From Calothrix sp. 336/3 (lineage in GTDB: Bacteria > Cyanobacteriota > Cyanobacteriia > Cyanobacteriales > Nostocaceae): DNA of 64,000 nt. A program made the translations under genes and the position numbers. Position 1 is the stretch's first letter; each line of letters opens with the position of its first letter. Where the stretch lies: contig NZ_CP011382.1 of assembly GCF_000734895.2 (NCBI RefSeq), forward strand, positions 4,070,700 to 4,134,699. The letters are read 5' to 3'. The notes beneath the pieces were generated by a model. It ran no database searches, was not told where the DNA came from, and saw only the letters and a program-made list of their open reading frames with translations. Below are positions 17,372 to 25,586 of this stretch, one piece after another.

Positions 17372-18166
17372 ATGGCACAGCGCTACGTGCGGGTTCAAAA
17401 TCAAGCTGGACAAATTTATTATGGGTTACTTCAGCTTGATTCTACGGTGCAGTTACTTGATGCACCACCATGGTTAGAAGGTCAGGGAACGAATTTAATT
17501 TTAGAAGCGGGAGAATATCAAATTTTGGCTCCTTGCGCTCCTTCTAAAATTGTGGCAGTGGGGAAGAATTATACTGATCACGCTGCGGAAATGGGTTCCG
17601 AAGTACCTCGTGAACCATTGCTTTTTTTTAAACCACCAACGGCAGTTATTGCCTCAGAAGAGGAAATTTGTTATCCCTCACAATCCCAAAGAGTAGATTA
17701 TGAAGGAGAATTAGCACTAATTATTGGCGATCGCGCGGTGGATTGTACACCAAGAGAAGGGCAAACGAAAATTTGGGGTTACACCATTGCCAATGATGTG
17801 ACAGCTAGAGACTTGCAAAAAACCGATAATCAATGGACTCGTGCCAAAGGATTTGATACTTTTTGTCCTCTCGGTCCTTGGATAGTGCGAGAATTGAGTC
17901 CAGGGGCAAAATTACAAACGTTCCTAAATGACGATATAAATCCTGTACAGTCTTGTTCTATAGACCAAATGGTATTCCCCCCGGATTTTCTTGTCTCCTA
18001 TATCAGCCAGGTAATGACACTATTGCCCGGTGACGTGATTTTAACTGGTACACCCGTAGGAATTGGTGCTTTACAAGTTGGCGATCGCATCCGTGTAGAA
18101 ATTGAAGGTATTGGTCGCTTAGAAAACTCCGTAATTGCCCGTCAACCCATGGCAAAAAAGGATTAA
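17372..18166 (+). CDS. fumarylacetoacetate hydrolase (FAH) family enzyme
   Basis: The 264-residue protein has the FAH fold signature. KIVAVGKNYTDHAAEM leads the domain; the metal ligands sit in VDYEGELALIIG (Glu111, Glu113) and NDVTARDLQ (Asp142); a lysine in RAKGFDTFCPLGP follows; and LTGTPVGIGAL lies near the end. Members hydrolyse or decarboxylate acylpyruvates, oxaloacetate or aromatic catabolites with Mg2+ or Mn2+. The exact substrate is unknown; an acylpyruvase or oxaloacetate decarboxylase role is usual for this size. It is convergent with tic20. Confidence 0.9.
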   Translation: MAQRYVRVQNQAGQIYYGLLQLDSTVQLLDAPPWLEGQGTNLILEAGEYQILAPCAPSKIVAVGKNYTDHAAEMGSEVPREPLLFFKPPTAVIASEEEICYPSQSQRVDYEGELALIIGDRAVDCTPREGQTKIWGYTIANDVTARDLQKTDNQWTRAKGFDTFCPLGPWIVRELSPGAKLQTFLNDDINPVQSCSIDQMVFPPDFLVSYISQVMTLLPGDVILTGTPVGIGALQVGDRIRVEIEGIGRLENSVIARQPMAKKD

Positions 18167-18236
18167 TCTCATCTGAATTCCCATGGGGAATTTCTGCGAT
18201 CGCACCTTAACTCCTCAATTTAAAATTGACAAACAA

Positions 18237-18716
18237 TTATCTCGGCAGCTGCATATACACCGCATCGGAAATTGCCGGGATTTCTGCATAACGTCCCAAC
18301 AAAGACTGCACTACAGAATAAATTGCTGCTCCAAGTATCCCTAAAAAGATAGTTGTCGATAGGGTTTGAATTGCAAAATTACCCGCAGGAACCAAACCCA
18401 CTAAATCAGTCAACACACCAAAGAGGAAAATCACAATATCTAGCAGAATTGCCTGCATAGTATTAAATCGCACAAAATGGCTGATTTTCTCATTCCTGAT
18501 TACAAAGATAAACAAAAGAAAGAAAATAATCAGCCCAGCATAACGTACACCGTAATATACGGTTAACAATGGCATTAAGGGTAAAAAGATGACTTGTAAA
18601 ACAGGAAACTGGGTAAGTAAGAACCTGCCATACATGAAAACCTCAACTATCGGCAGCAAATAGGGTAAGCAAGCAAAAATTCTGTCACTAAAGGTTGAAG
18701 ATCCACGCCAAGACAT
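18237..18716 (-). CDS. Tic20-like membrane protein
   Basis: From the ATG at 18716 the 159-residue protein begins MSWRGSSTFSDRIFACLPYLLP and has four hydrophobic helices. The SDRIFACLPYLLPIVEVFMYG start and HFVRFNTMQAILLDI in the middle are typical of the Tic20/YCF60 family. In chloroplasts Tic20 forms part of the inner-envelope import channel; the role of cyanobacterial homologues is not established. A frame open to 18812 adds a 32-residue leader not seen in the family. It follows a small cysteine-containing ORF on the same strand. Confidence 0.85.
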   Translation of the reverse strand: MSWRGSSTFSDRIFACLPYLLPIVEVFMYGRFLLTQFPVLQVIFLPLMPLLTVYYGVRYAGLIIFFLLFIFVIRNEKISHFVRFNTMQAILLDIVIFLFGVLTDLVGLVPAGNFAIQTLSTTIFLGILGAAIYSVVQSLLGRYAEIPAISDAVYMQLPR

Positions 18717-18821
18717 CCTGCGTTCTCCCGTAAAGAAATTTTCTAATCTAAAACCTAGAATAACGCAGTCCAGAAACGAGTGCTTCACGCCCAAGAGTGA
18801 GCAACCCAACAACCAAGAGAT

Positions 18822-19019
18822 TTATTCAACATTGGCAATCCGAAAACCCATCAAACACTCATACTGCTCTGAATGCTTATCCGTTATTCTACGTATTTGT
18901 TGGGCACAACGCAGTTGACCTTTACGCCACCGAGGTTGTCCACTACTATCTGCCAAGAGACAAGATTGGCAAACCTGGTGAGGATTCAGGATTTGGTCTT
19001 CTAATAAGATTACTAACAT
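18822..19019 (-). CDS. small Cys-containing protein upstream of tic20
   Basis: This 65-residue frame has the look of a real small protein. It contains CQSC, then GQPRWRKGQLRC and a late YECLMGFRIANVE end, giving four regularly placed cysteines that could bind a metal. The opposite-strand frame over the same bases has random composition. It ends 105 bases before tic20 and could share a transcript with it. Function is unknown. Confidence 0.55.
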   Translation of the reverse strand: MLVILLEDQILNPHQVCQSCLLADSSGQPRWRKGQLRCAQQIRRITDKHSEQYECLMGFRIANVE

Positions 19020-19556
19020 CCATTTCCTCCCCCACTCTCTAGCATTTACTTTTCCTGTGTAAAAATATGCTTGAGGTTAGGATAGCTATATTTGCCTAAA
19101 AATGTCATCCTTTTGCAGGATTCTACTGAGAATCTTCAGAATAGTAGGGAAATCTTGTTCAGAAGACTTGACAAACAGTTACTTCCGACTCAGGGCAAAT
19201 CCCGACTATTGCTTCTACCAAAAACAATATTTTATCCAGGTTGTAAATTAATTGTATGCTGGTTATTAAGATTTATAGTCAAAACCAATACATAAGTTTA
19301 TTTCCCTTCTGAGCGGCAAGAAATAATCCATACTTGACATTAGCTAAAGAGCGTTATGATGATTAACGCACTTGTTTCACGGAGTAAAAATCAACCAGTA
19401 ATCAGCTAATCAGCTAGATGCTTTTGAGAACTGCGACTTCTGCAAAAAAACCAGAAATGTTTCAGTCCTCAGATGATGGCTAATTGCTATTGACTATTTT
19501 TAACTCCATTGATTCAACATCAACCATTCTCCCAATTTTCCTTAAGGATAGTTGAA
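19020..19556. other. intergenic region upstream of glyA
   Basis: I see no convincing gene (a 67-codon frame from 19092 looks random), no riboswitch fold I recognise, and one promoter-like pair at 19334-19360 pointing at glyA. Confidence 0.4.
19334..19360 (+). promoter_or_regulatory. promoter-like -35/-10 pair upstream of glyA
   Basis: TTGACA at 19334-19339 and TATGAT at 19355-19360 match sigma-70 boxes closely, but the 15-base spacer is shorter than the preferred 17. A start near 19367 would leave a leader of about 190 bases before glyA. Confidence 0.35.
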
Positions 19557-20840
19557 GTGACTCTCACGAACTCAGATTTTCTTGTTTCCTCCGATCCCAG
19601 TGTTGCCGAGTTAATCAATCACGAACTGCAACGTCAACGGGATCACCTAGAGTTAATCGCTAGTGAAAACTTTACCTCTGCGGCGGTACTAGCAGCCCAG
19701 GGTTCTGTGCTTACGAATAAGTACGCAGAAGGACTACCAGGTAAGCGTTACTACGGTGGTTGTGAGTTTATTGACAAAATTGAACAAATTGCCATTGACA
19801 GAGCTAAACAGCTATTTGGTGCGGCTCATGCCAATGTCCAGCCTCACTCTGGTGCTCAAGCTAATTTTGCGGTGTTTCTCTCCTTACTGCAACCAGGAGA
19901 TAAAATCATGGGGATGGACTTGTCCCATGGTGGACACCTCACCCATGGTTCCCCTGTCAACGTTTCCGGTAAGTGGTTCCAAGTGTCTCACTATGGGGTG
20001 AGTCCGGAAACCGAGCAGTTAGATTATGACCTAATTCGTGAGCTGGCGCTAAGGGAGCGCCCTAAGCTGATGATTTGTGGTTATTCTGCATACTCTCGCA
20101 TCATTGACTTTGCTAAATTCCGTAGTATTGCTGATGAAGTAGGTGCTTTCTTACTTGCGGATATTGCCCATATTGCTGGTTTAGTTGCCACAGGATTACA
20201 TCCGAATCCCATTTCTTTCTGTGATGTGGTGACAACTACCACCCATAAAACCTTGAGAGGTCCCCGTGGTGGTTTGATTCTTACCCGTGATCAGGAATTG
20301 GGTAAAAAACTAGACAAAGCTGTATTCCCTGGAAACCAGGGAGGTCCCTTAGAGCATGTGATTGCAGCTAAAGCAGTGGCTTTTGGAGAAGCGCTGAAAC
20401 CAGAATTTAAAACCTATTCTGCCCAGGTAATTGAAAATGCTCGCGCTTTGGCAAGTCAGTTACAAAGTCGTGGGTTGAAGTTAGTATCTAATGGTACTGA
20501 TAACCATGTGATGCTCGTTGATTTACGTAGTATCGGGATGACTGGGAAACTGGCAGACCAACTGGTAAGCGGCGTAAATATCACTGCGAATAAGAATACT
20601 GTGCCCTTTGACCCGGAATCACCTTTTGTGACTAGTGGTTTGCGTTTAGGTTCTCCAGCTATGACTACTAGGGGTTTAGGAGTTGCAGAGTTTACCGAGA
20701 TTGGGAATATTATCGCCGATCGCCTGTTGAATCCAGAGTCAGAGTCAGTGGCTGCTGATTGTCGTCAACGGGTAGCTGCGTTGTGCGATCGCTTCCCCCT
20801 ATATCCCCATATCACAATTCCTGTACCAGCTTTAGCCTAA
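19557..20840 (+). CDS. glyA: serine hydroxymethyltransferase
   Basis: GlyA interconverts serine and glycine with tetrahydrofolate and PLP; in cyanobacteria it supplies one-carbon units and works in photorespiration. From the GTG at 19557 the 427-residue protein begins TLTNSDFLVSSDP, as in other cyanobacterial GlyA proteins. The longer frame from 19509 adds an unrelated 16-residue leader. RDHLELIASENF, KYAEGLPGKRYYGG and the PLP lysine (Lys231, in TTTTHKTLRGPRGG) are all intact. Cytosolic tetramer by family knowledge. A short stem-loop follows the stop. Confidence 0.95.
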   Translation: MTLTNSDFLVSSDPSVAELINHELQRQRDHLELIASENFTSAAVLAAQGSVLTNKYAEGLPGKRYYGGCEFIDKIEQIAIDRAKQLFGAAHANVQPHSGAQANFAVFLSLLQPGDKIMGMDLSHGGHLTHGSPVNVSGKWFQVSHYGVSPETEQLDYDLIRELALRERPKLMICGYSAYSRIIDFAKFRSIADEVGAFLLADIAHIAGLVATGLHPNPISFCDVVTTTTHKTLRGPRGGLILTRDQELGKKLDKAVFPGNQGGPLEHVIAAKAVAFGEALKPEFKTYSAQVIENARALASQLQSRGLKLVSNGTDNHVMLVDLRSIGMTGKLADQLVSGVNITANKNTVPFDPESPFVTSGLRLGSPAMTTRGLGVAEFTEIGNIIADRLLNPESESVAADCRQRVAALCDRFPLYPHITIPVPALA

Positions 20841-20848
20841 TTTTTGGT

Positions 20849-20872
20849 GGAGACGTGAGCGATCGCGTCTCC
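20849..20872. repeat. GGAGACG/CGTCTCC stem-loop with HIP1-type loop
   Basis: A 7-bp perfect inverted repeat, GGAGACG and CGTCTCC, flanks a 10-base loop holding GCGATCG. It lies 8 bases after the glyA stop. There is no T-run, so it is either a weak terminator or processing stem, or one of the dispersed GAGACG palindromes common in cyanobacteria. Confidence 0.45.
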
Positions 20873-20902
20873 TAATTATTCATCTGATTATTTCTCAATT
20901 CT

Positions 20903-22162
20903 ATGAGTGCAGAAATTATTTGTGTGGGCACAGAATTATTGTTAGGAGATATCCTCAATAGTAATGCCCAGTATTTAGCGATTGAGTTAGCAAAATTAGG
21001 CATTCCCCACTACTATCAAACCGTTGTTGGTGATAATGTTGATCGCCTCAAACAAGTCATAGAAATAGCTACTAGTCGAGCGCAAATTCTGATTTTTACT
21101 GGTGGTTTAGGTCCCACCCCCGATGACTTAACCTGTGAAACCATCGCAGGTTTTTTTGGTTCTCCTCTAATCGAACGCGCGGAAGTTATTGCAGATATTC
21201 GCGAAAAATTTGCTCAAAGGGGTCGAGAGATGACTCCTAGTAACACCAAGCAAGCTTTAATTCCCCAAGGTGCGGAGATTCTCCCCAATCCCACGGGAAC
21301 AGCCCCCGGAATTATTTGGCAACCACGGGAGAATTTAACTATTCTTACCTTTCCCGGTGTTCCTAGTGAAATGCATCGGATGTGGGAGCAAACTGCTGTT
21401 CCCTATTTGAAAAGTCAAGGTTGGGGACAGGAAAGTATTTATAGTCGCAGTTTAAGATTTATTGGTATTGGCGAGTCTGCATTGGCAGAGAAAGTTAACC
21501 ATTTATTCCAACTCTCAAATCCCACAGTTGCACCCTATGCTGGTAGGGGAGAAGTCAGGTTAAGAATTGCTGCCAAAGCTCCATCTCCGGAAGTTGCAGA
21601 AACCCTGATTACACCTGTAGAGCAGGAAATTAAAGAAATTGCCGGATTAGATTTTTATGGTGTAGATAATGATACCCTGGCTTCCGTTGTTGGTGATTTG
21701 TTGCGCCAAAGGCAGCAGACTGTAGGGGTAGCAGAATCCTGTACGGGAGGCGGTTTAGGGCAAATGCTCACGGAAATTTCAGGTAGCTCCGATTATTTTT
21801 GGGGTGGGGTAATTGCTTATGACAACCGCATCAAAGAGAAAATTTTAGGAGTGAGTCCCCAAGATTTAGCTGAGTATGGGGCAGTGAGTGCCACCGTAGC
21901 AGAACAGATGGCGCAGGGGGTAGTATCTCGTTTGGGGACAACCTGGGGATTAAGTATTACAGGGATTGCTGGACCCTCTGGAGGCACGGAAACCAAGCCT
22001 GTAGGTTTAGTTTACATTGGTCTGGCAGCAACAACTGGGGAGACTTGGAGCTTTGAATTACGCTTGGGGACGATGCGCGATCGCTCTTTTATTCGGCATT
22101 TTAGTGCTTGCTGTGCCCTAGATAAGTTGCGACGGCAATTAATTTCTTCTCCTATTTTCTAA
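20903..22162 (+). CDS. cinA: CinA family nicotinamide-nucleotide amidohydrolase
   Basis: The 419-residue protein has both CinA domains. The N-terminal COG1058/MoCF part (AEIICVGTELLLGDILNSN, FTGGLGPTPDD) is an ADP-ribose pyrophosphatase-type domain. The C-terminal part is the NMN deamidase domain (VGVAESCTGGGLGQMLT, catalytic serine region; SITGIAGPSGG). It recycles pyridine nucleotides and has been linked to competence. The last residues, CALDKLRRQLISSPIF, are encoded by a 41-bp sequence that recurs at 22811 beyond the toxin-antitoxin pair, so the present 3' end may have been rebuilt by an insertion. Confidence 0.92.
   Translation: MSAEIICVGTELLLGDILNSNAQYLAIELAKLGIPHYYQTVVGDNVDRLKQVIEIATSRAQILIFTGGLGPTPDDLTCETIAGFFGSPLIERAEVIADIREKFAQRGREMTPSNTKQALIPQGAEILPNPTGTAPGIIWQPRENLTILTFPGVPSEMHRMWEQTAVPYLKSQGWGQESIYSRSLRFIGIGESALAEKVNHLFQLSNPTVAPYAGRGEVRLRIAAKAPSPEVAETLITPVEQEIKEIAGLDFYGVDNDTLASVVGDLLRQRQQTVGVAESCTGGGLGQMLTEISGSSDYFWGGVIAYDNRIKEKILGVSPQDLAEYGAVSATVAEQMAQGVVSRLGTTWGLSITGIAGPSGGTETKPVGLVYIGLAATTGETWSFELRLGTMRDRSFIRHFSACCALDKLRRQLISSPIF
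22104..22144 (+). repeat. 41-bp direct repeat, left copy (inside cinA 3' end)
   Basis: This 41-bp segment encodes the end of CinA and matches 22811-22851 at 40 of 41 positions; the one difference is G22113 versus C22820. The two copies bracket the DUF433/DUF5615 gene pair exactly. Confidence 0.92.
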
Positions 22163-22227
22163 ACATTTATGGCAAGAATCTCCAAGATATAATTTACTCA
22201 TCAGGATTTTTCTCTGAGCCAAACCGT

Positions 22228-22452
22228 ATGCAAGACTTATTGGAAAGAGTAACAATCAATCCTAAGCAATGTGGTGGTCGTCCCTGTATTCGGGGTATGC
22301 GAATTCGAGTATCTGACGTGCTGGATTTGTTTGTTGCGGGACTAAGTGCTGAACAAATCCTGGCAGAAATGCCTGACCTAGAGGCAGATGACCTGAAAGC
22401 AGCACTTTTGTATGCTTCACGTAGGCTGAATCATCCGGTTCTGGTTGTATGA
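22228..22452 (+). CDS. DUF433 antitoxin
   Basis: The 74-residue protein is a DUF433 domain: RVTINPKQCGGRPCIRGMRIRVSDVLDLFVAGLSAEQILAEMPDL, with the typical P-CIRGMRI-V core and a winged-helix-like fold. DUF433 proteins are antitoxins paired with DUF5615 PIN-like toxins. The stop overlaps the start of the next gene by 4 bases (ATGA), so the pair is translationally coupled. It lies between 41-bp repeats of the cinA end. Confidence 0.92.
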   Translation: MQDLLERVTINPKQCGGRPCIRGMRIRVSDVLDLFVAGLSAEQILAEMPDLEADDLKAALLYASRRLNHPVLVV

Positions 22453-22787
22453 GGATTTGGATAGATGCTCAATTATCCCCTGCGATCGCAACTTGGATAA
22501 GCAACACTTTTTCCATAACGGCATTAGCCTTGCGTGATATTGGTTTGAGAGATGCTGAAGACGATGAAATTTTTGAGCTAGCCAAGGCTCAAGGCATTAT
22601 ACTCATAACCAAAGACAGCGACTTTGTTGATCTGCTTAATCGCCTTGGTTCACCACCAAAAGTTATCTGGCTAACTTGTGGAAATACTTCAAATGCTCGG
22701 TTGCAAGAGATACTGAGTCAGAATTTGCTCACAGCACTTGAACTTCTACAAGCAGGTGAAGATTTGGTAGAAATCAGTGGACTCTGA
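22449..22787 (+). CDS. DUF5615 PIN-like toxin
   Basis: The 112-residue protein is a DUF5615 (Mut7-C-like PIN) protein. It has Asp6 in the opening IDAQLSP, a central LRDAEDDEIFELAK, and ITKDSDFVDLLNR, the acidic residues expected to hold metal in a ribonuclease centre. The role is predicted toxic RNase, neutralised by the DUF433 partner. The final residues GEDLVEISGL are ordinary for the family, so it appears full length. Confidence 0.9.
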   Translation: MRIWIDAQLSPAIATWISNTFSITALALRDIGLRDAEDDEIFELAKAQGIILITKDSDFVDLLNRLGSPPKVIWLTCGNTSNARLQEILSQNLLTALELLQAGEDLVEISGL

Positions 22788-22810
22788 TAACCCCGATATT
22801 GGCTATTGTT

Positions 22811-22851
22811 GTGCTTGCTCTGCCCTAGATAAGTTGCGACGGCAATTAATT
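22811..22851 (+). repeat. 41-bp direct repeat, right copy (displaced cinA end)
   Basis: This copy repeats the cinA-terminal sequence (40 of 41 identical to 22104-22144) and continues into a different ending, coding for IQDSLVNRPC and then a stop at 22879-22881. It has no start or upstream gene of its own, so it looks like the former 3' end of cinA left behind by the insertion of the toxin-antitoxin module. Confidence 0.9.
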
Positions 22852-22942
22852 CAAGATTCTCTCGTGAATAGACCTTGCTGAACGCCAGATAAAGCCAGAT
22901 AATAGTAGAGAAAGTAACATTTTGTAAAGGCTGCGGTGCTGG

Positions 22943-23560
22943 ATGTCTGTGGAATTTATCTCCCTAGAAAATATCCAAAAAATTGCCCACGAATACGGTT
23001 ATTGGGCGATTTTTTTCGGAATCTTGTTTGAGAATCTAGGTATTCCCCTCCCTGGTGAAACCGTAACCCTGGTAGGTGGATTTCTGGCTGGCAGTGACGA
23101 ATTAAATTACTGGCTTGTTCTGGGTGATGCGATCACCGGAGCGATGCTTGGTAGTATTTGTGGATACTGGGTAGGTAGAATTGGCGGTTGGTCACTATTA
23201 GTCAATCTAGGTGGAATATTCCGAATTTCTGAAGCGCGACTAATAACCATCAAAGACCAATTCAGTGAAAATGCTGCAAAAGCTGTATTCTTGGGGCGTT
23301 TTTTTGCCCTGTTGCGTATCTTTGCTGCTCCCATGGCAGGGATTGCAGAAATGCCCTTTGGTAAATTTCTTTTCTATAACTTTATCGGTGCCGCAGCCTG
23401 GGGCACAATTATGGTGACACTTGCATTCTTTGCTGGCAAGGTAATTTCCTTAGAACAATTAGTTGCTTGGGTAAGTCAATTCGCCCTATTAGCACTATTT
23501 GTCCTTGCTGCTCTGATTATTATCCCCCTATGGTTAGAATCTCGCCAGGTTAAGGAGTAA
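22943..23560 (+). CDS. DedA family membrane protein (second of two)
   Basis: The 205-residue protein has the VTT/DedA layout: YGYWAIFFGILFENLGIPLPGETVTLVGG at the N-terminus, the GRFFALLRIFAAPMAGIAEMP motif in the middle, and hydrophobic helices to the end. It differs from the 10687 copy by GETV in place of the SELI motif, the acidic residue being conserved in both. A lipid-flipping or membrane-homeostasis role is predicted. It lies 62 bases after the cinA remnant and is convergent with the ABC gene, with a strong stem-loop between. Confidence 0.9.
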   Translation: MSVEFISLENIQKIAHEYGYWAIFFGILFENLGIPLPGETVTLVGGFLAGSDELNYWLVLGDAITGAMLGSICGYWVGRIGGWSLLVNLGGIFRISEARLITIKDQFSENAAKAVFLGRFFALLRIFAAPMAGIAEMPFGKFLFYNFIGAAAWGTIMVTLAFFAGKVISLEQLVAWVSQFALLALFVLAALIIIPLWLESRQVKE

Positions 23561-23593
23561 TTTCAGACAAGGAATTGAGTCTCTGAGATGTTG

Positions 23594-23646
23594 CCCCTAT
23601 TCTAGATTAGACAGGAAGACCTGTCCTAGAAAGGGGATATTTTTTA
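23594..23646. terminator. strong bidirectional-looking stem-loop terminator
   Basis: CCCCTATTCTAG and GACAGG pair with CCTGTC and CTAGAAAGGGG, with a 4-base bulge and an AAGA loop. Six T residues follow on the plus strand after GATA. It lies between the convergent DedA and ABC transporter genes and can serve both, most clearly the DedA side. Confidence 0.75.
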
Positions 23647-23699
23647 GCTGTAGCTACCAAATCTTTTTAAGATTTATCCATATTCCTTAGTCTCAGTTC

Positions 23700-25451
23700 C
23701 TAATGTAGCAATTCCTCTACCTGGTGCTGACTCCACAAAGTTCTGTAAAGCCCTGGCTCTTGTAGTAATTCCGACTGTGTTCCGACTTGGACAATTCTGC
23801 CTTTATCCATGACAAAAATCCGATCGGCGACGGCGGCTGCGGATAGTTGGTGAGTAATAAATATTACGGTTTTGCGTTTTGTGCCCTGGGAAAGATTGTT
23901 TAATATGGCTGTGGCGGTTTGATTATCCACACTAGAAAGGGCATCATCTAGGATTAATATGGGTGCATTGATCAGCATTGCCCTTGCTAGGGCTGTACGC
24001 TGGCGCTGTCCACCAGAAAGGGTGATACCACGTTCGCCCACAATTGTGTCGTATTGCTGAGGAAAGTTGACAATCTCCGGGTGTATTTGTGCTAATTGGG
24101 CGACAGCTTCTACTTCTTCATGTTCACTCAGGGGGTCGCCATAGCGGATATTATTTTTGATGGTGGTACTGAAGAGAAAATTATCTTGGGGTACGTAGGC
24201 GATCGCGCCCCTGAGGTCACTAACAGCAATTTGGCTAATATCAATACCATCCAGAAATAACTGTCCTGGGGCAATATCTAACAAACGGGGTAAAGCATTG
24301 GCTAGGGTGGATTTTCCTGAACCAATTGCCCCAACAATAGCAATTCTTTCCCCTGGATGAATGGTAAAGTTCACATCTTCTAGGGCTGGAACTGAGGAAC
24401 CAGGGTAGAAATAACGCAAATTTTTTGCCGTCAGTTCGCCTTTAATTTTATCTTTCTCTAGATAGATGACATCGGCGGCATCTTGAACTTTCGGTGTGGT
24501 AGTAAAAATTGCTTCGACGCGATCGACACTGACTTCACCCCGTTGGTAAGCGGTGATGGTGAAACCGAGTAAAGCTGTGGGAAAAACTAAACGTTCCACA
24601 TAAATTAACAGCGCCAGAAAATCACCTACAGCCAGGGTTCCTGCGGCTATTCGGGAAGCACCTAACCAGATAATTACCAAGGAACTAACGTTAGCTAATC
24701 CACCAATTAGGGGAAAAAGGGTATTCCGACTCTTTGCCAGATCCAGGTTAGCTTGCAAGATATTACGATTTTGGACAGCAAAAGCGCGGCGTTCATTGGC
24801 TTCTTGGGCGTAGATTTTAATTAGGGCAATTCCACTGACATCCTCTTGGATTAATTCACTGACATTGGAAAGCCGTTCTTGAACTGCTAATTGTTGATTC
24901 CGTAAACGGTTACTAAACAAATGCACCAAGAAAAACATCAGAGGATAGATTGCCAGGGATGCTAACGTCAAATCCCAACTAATGGAAAGCATCACCGGTA
25001 AGGTGAAGGTATAAGCAAAAAATGTATTTGCTAGACTTAACACCGCAAAACCAAATAAGCGACGAATATTATCCACATCGCTAGTTGCGCGATTAATTAA
25101 ATCCCCGCCAGTATTTTCGTTAAAGTAAGCTGGTTCAAGCTTGAGTAAATGTTCAAAAATCCGTTGTTTTAAATCAAATTCCACCTGTCGCCCTACACCA
25201 AATAACCAGATACGAGATGCCATTCGCATCAACCACATGGAAGAGGTGAGGGAGAAAATCGGGATGACATAATAGAGAATTTCTTTAAGAGTAAAATCTG
25301 CCGATAGCTTACCAATCGCAGAGCGAATCAGTAGGGGAATATAGACTCCCAAAGCATTGACAGTTAATAGGGCAACAATACCTAAAACTGCGTCTCGCCA
25401 ATGGGGACGCAGATAAGAGAATAATTTCTTGAGCCGTCGAGATGTCGCCAT
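23700..25451 (-). CDS. ABC exporter (fused permease and ATPase)
   Basis: The 583-residue half-transporter has an N-terminal six-helix exporter domain (about 20-315) and a C-terminal ATPase. Walker A GAIGSGKST lies at 374-382, the signature LSGGQ at 478-482, and Walker B ILILDD at 498-503; a switch His lies in VIFITHQ. The NEN motif after AYF and the GDLINRATSDVD coupling segment resemble YheI/MdlA-type multidrug exporters. It should work as a homodimer or with another half-transporter; the substrate is unknown. The start region is preceded by an unusual long inverted repeat at 25474-25511. Confidence 0.92.
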   Translation of the reverse strand: MATSRRLKKLFSYLRPHWRDAVLGIVALLTVNALGVYIPLLIRSAIGKLSADFTLKEILYYVIPIFSLTSSMWLMRMASRIWLFGVGRQVEFDLKQRIFEHLLKLEPAYFNENTGGDLINRATSDVDNIRRLFGFAVLSLANTFFAYTFTLPVMLSISWDLTLASLAIYPLMFFLVHLFSNRLRNQQLAVQERLSNVSELIQEDVSGIALIKIYAQEANERRAFAVQNRNILQANLDLAKSRNTLFPLIGGLANVSSLVIIWLGASRIAAGTLAVGDFLALLIYVERLVFPTALLGFTITAYQRGEVSVDRVEAIFTTTPKVQDAADVIYLEKDKIKGELTAKNLRYFYPGSSVPALEDVNFTIHPGERIAIVGAIGSGKSTLANALPRLLDIAPGQLFLDGIDISQIAVSDLRGAIAYVPQDNFLFSTTIKNNIRYGDPLSEHEEVEAVAQLAQIHPEIVNFPQQYDTIVGERGITLSGGQRQRTALARAMLINAPILILDDALSSVDNQTATAILNNLSQGTKRKTVIFITHQLSAAAVADRIFVMDKGRIVQVGTQSELLQEPGLYRTLWSQHQVEELLH

Positions 25452-25473
25452 TTCCCCTGTTTTGAGAAAGCTT

Positions 25474-25511
25474 GAGCTAAAATCGGCTAGTTTAAAGCTA
25501 GATTTTAGCTC
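25474..25511. repeat. 38-base inverted repeat upstream of ABC gene
   Basis: GAGCTAAAAT and ATTTTAGCTC form a perfect 10-bp inverted repeat, with CTAG repeated inside both arms. It lies 23 bases upstream of the ABC transporter ATG. It could be an operator, an mRNA leader structure, or the first hairpin of a plus-strand RNA ending at 25572. Confidence 0.7.
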
Positions 25512-25542
25512 TGAACAGAACTACTAGAGTATAAATATTACC

Positions 25543-25572
25543 AGCCACCAAAGTATTTCGGTGGCTTTTTTT
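25543..25572 (+). terminator. intrinsic terminator facing plus, between two minus-strand genes
   Basis: AGCCACC and GGTGGCT form a 7-bp stem around a 10-base loop, followed on the plus strand by seven T. The T-run is only on the plus side; both flanking genes are on the minus strand. It therefore ends either an unannotated plus-strand RNA or, less typically, the gene at 25587 without a U-tract. Confidence 0.7.
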
Positions 25573-25586
25573 GCTCCAACTTTTGC

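Noticed and set aside
18797..19042. Plus-strand frame of 81 codons upstream of glyA
   Set aside because: It is the shadow of the minus-strand cysteine protein, which has the more protein-like composition; no start signal supports it.
19020..19556. Glycine or other riboswitch before glyA
   Set aside because: No conserved riboswitch core could be found by eye in the leader.
23594..23646. Small RNA at the DedA/ABC junction
   Set aside because: A single hairpin between convergent genes is better explained as a shared terminator.
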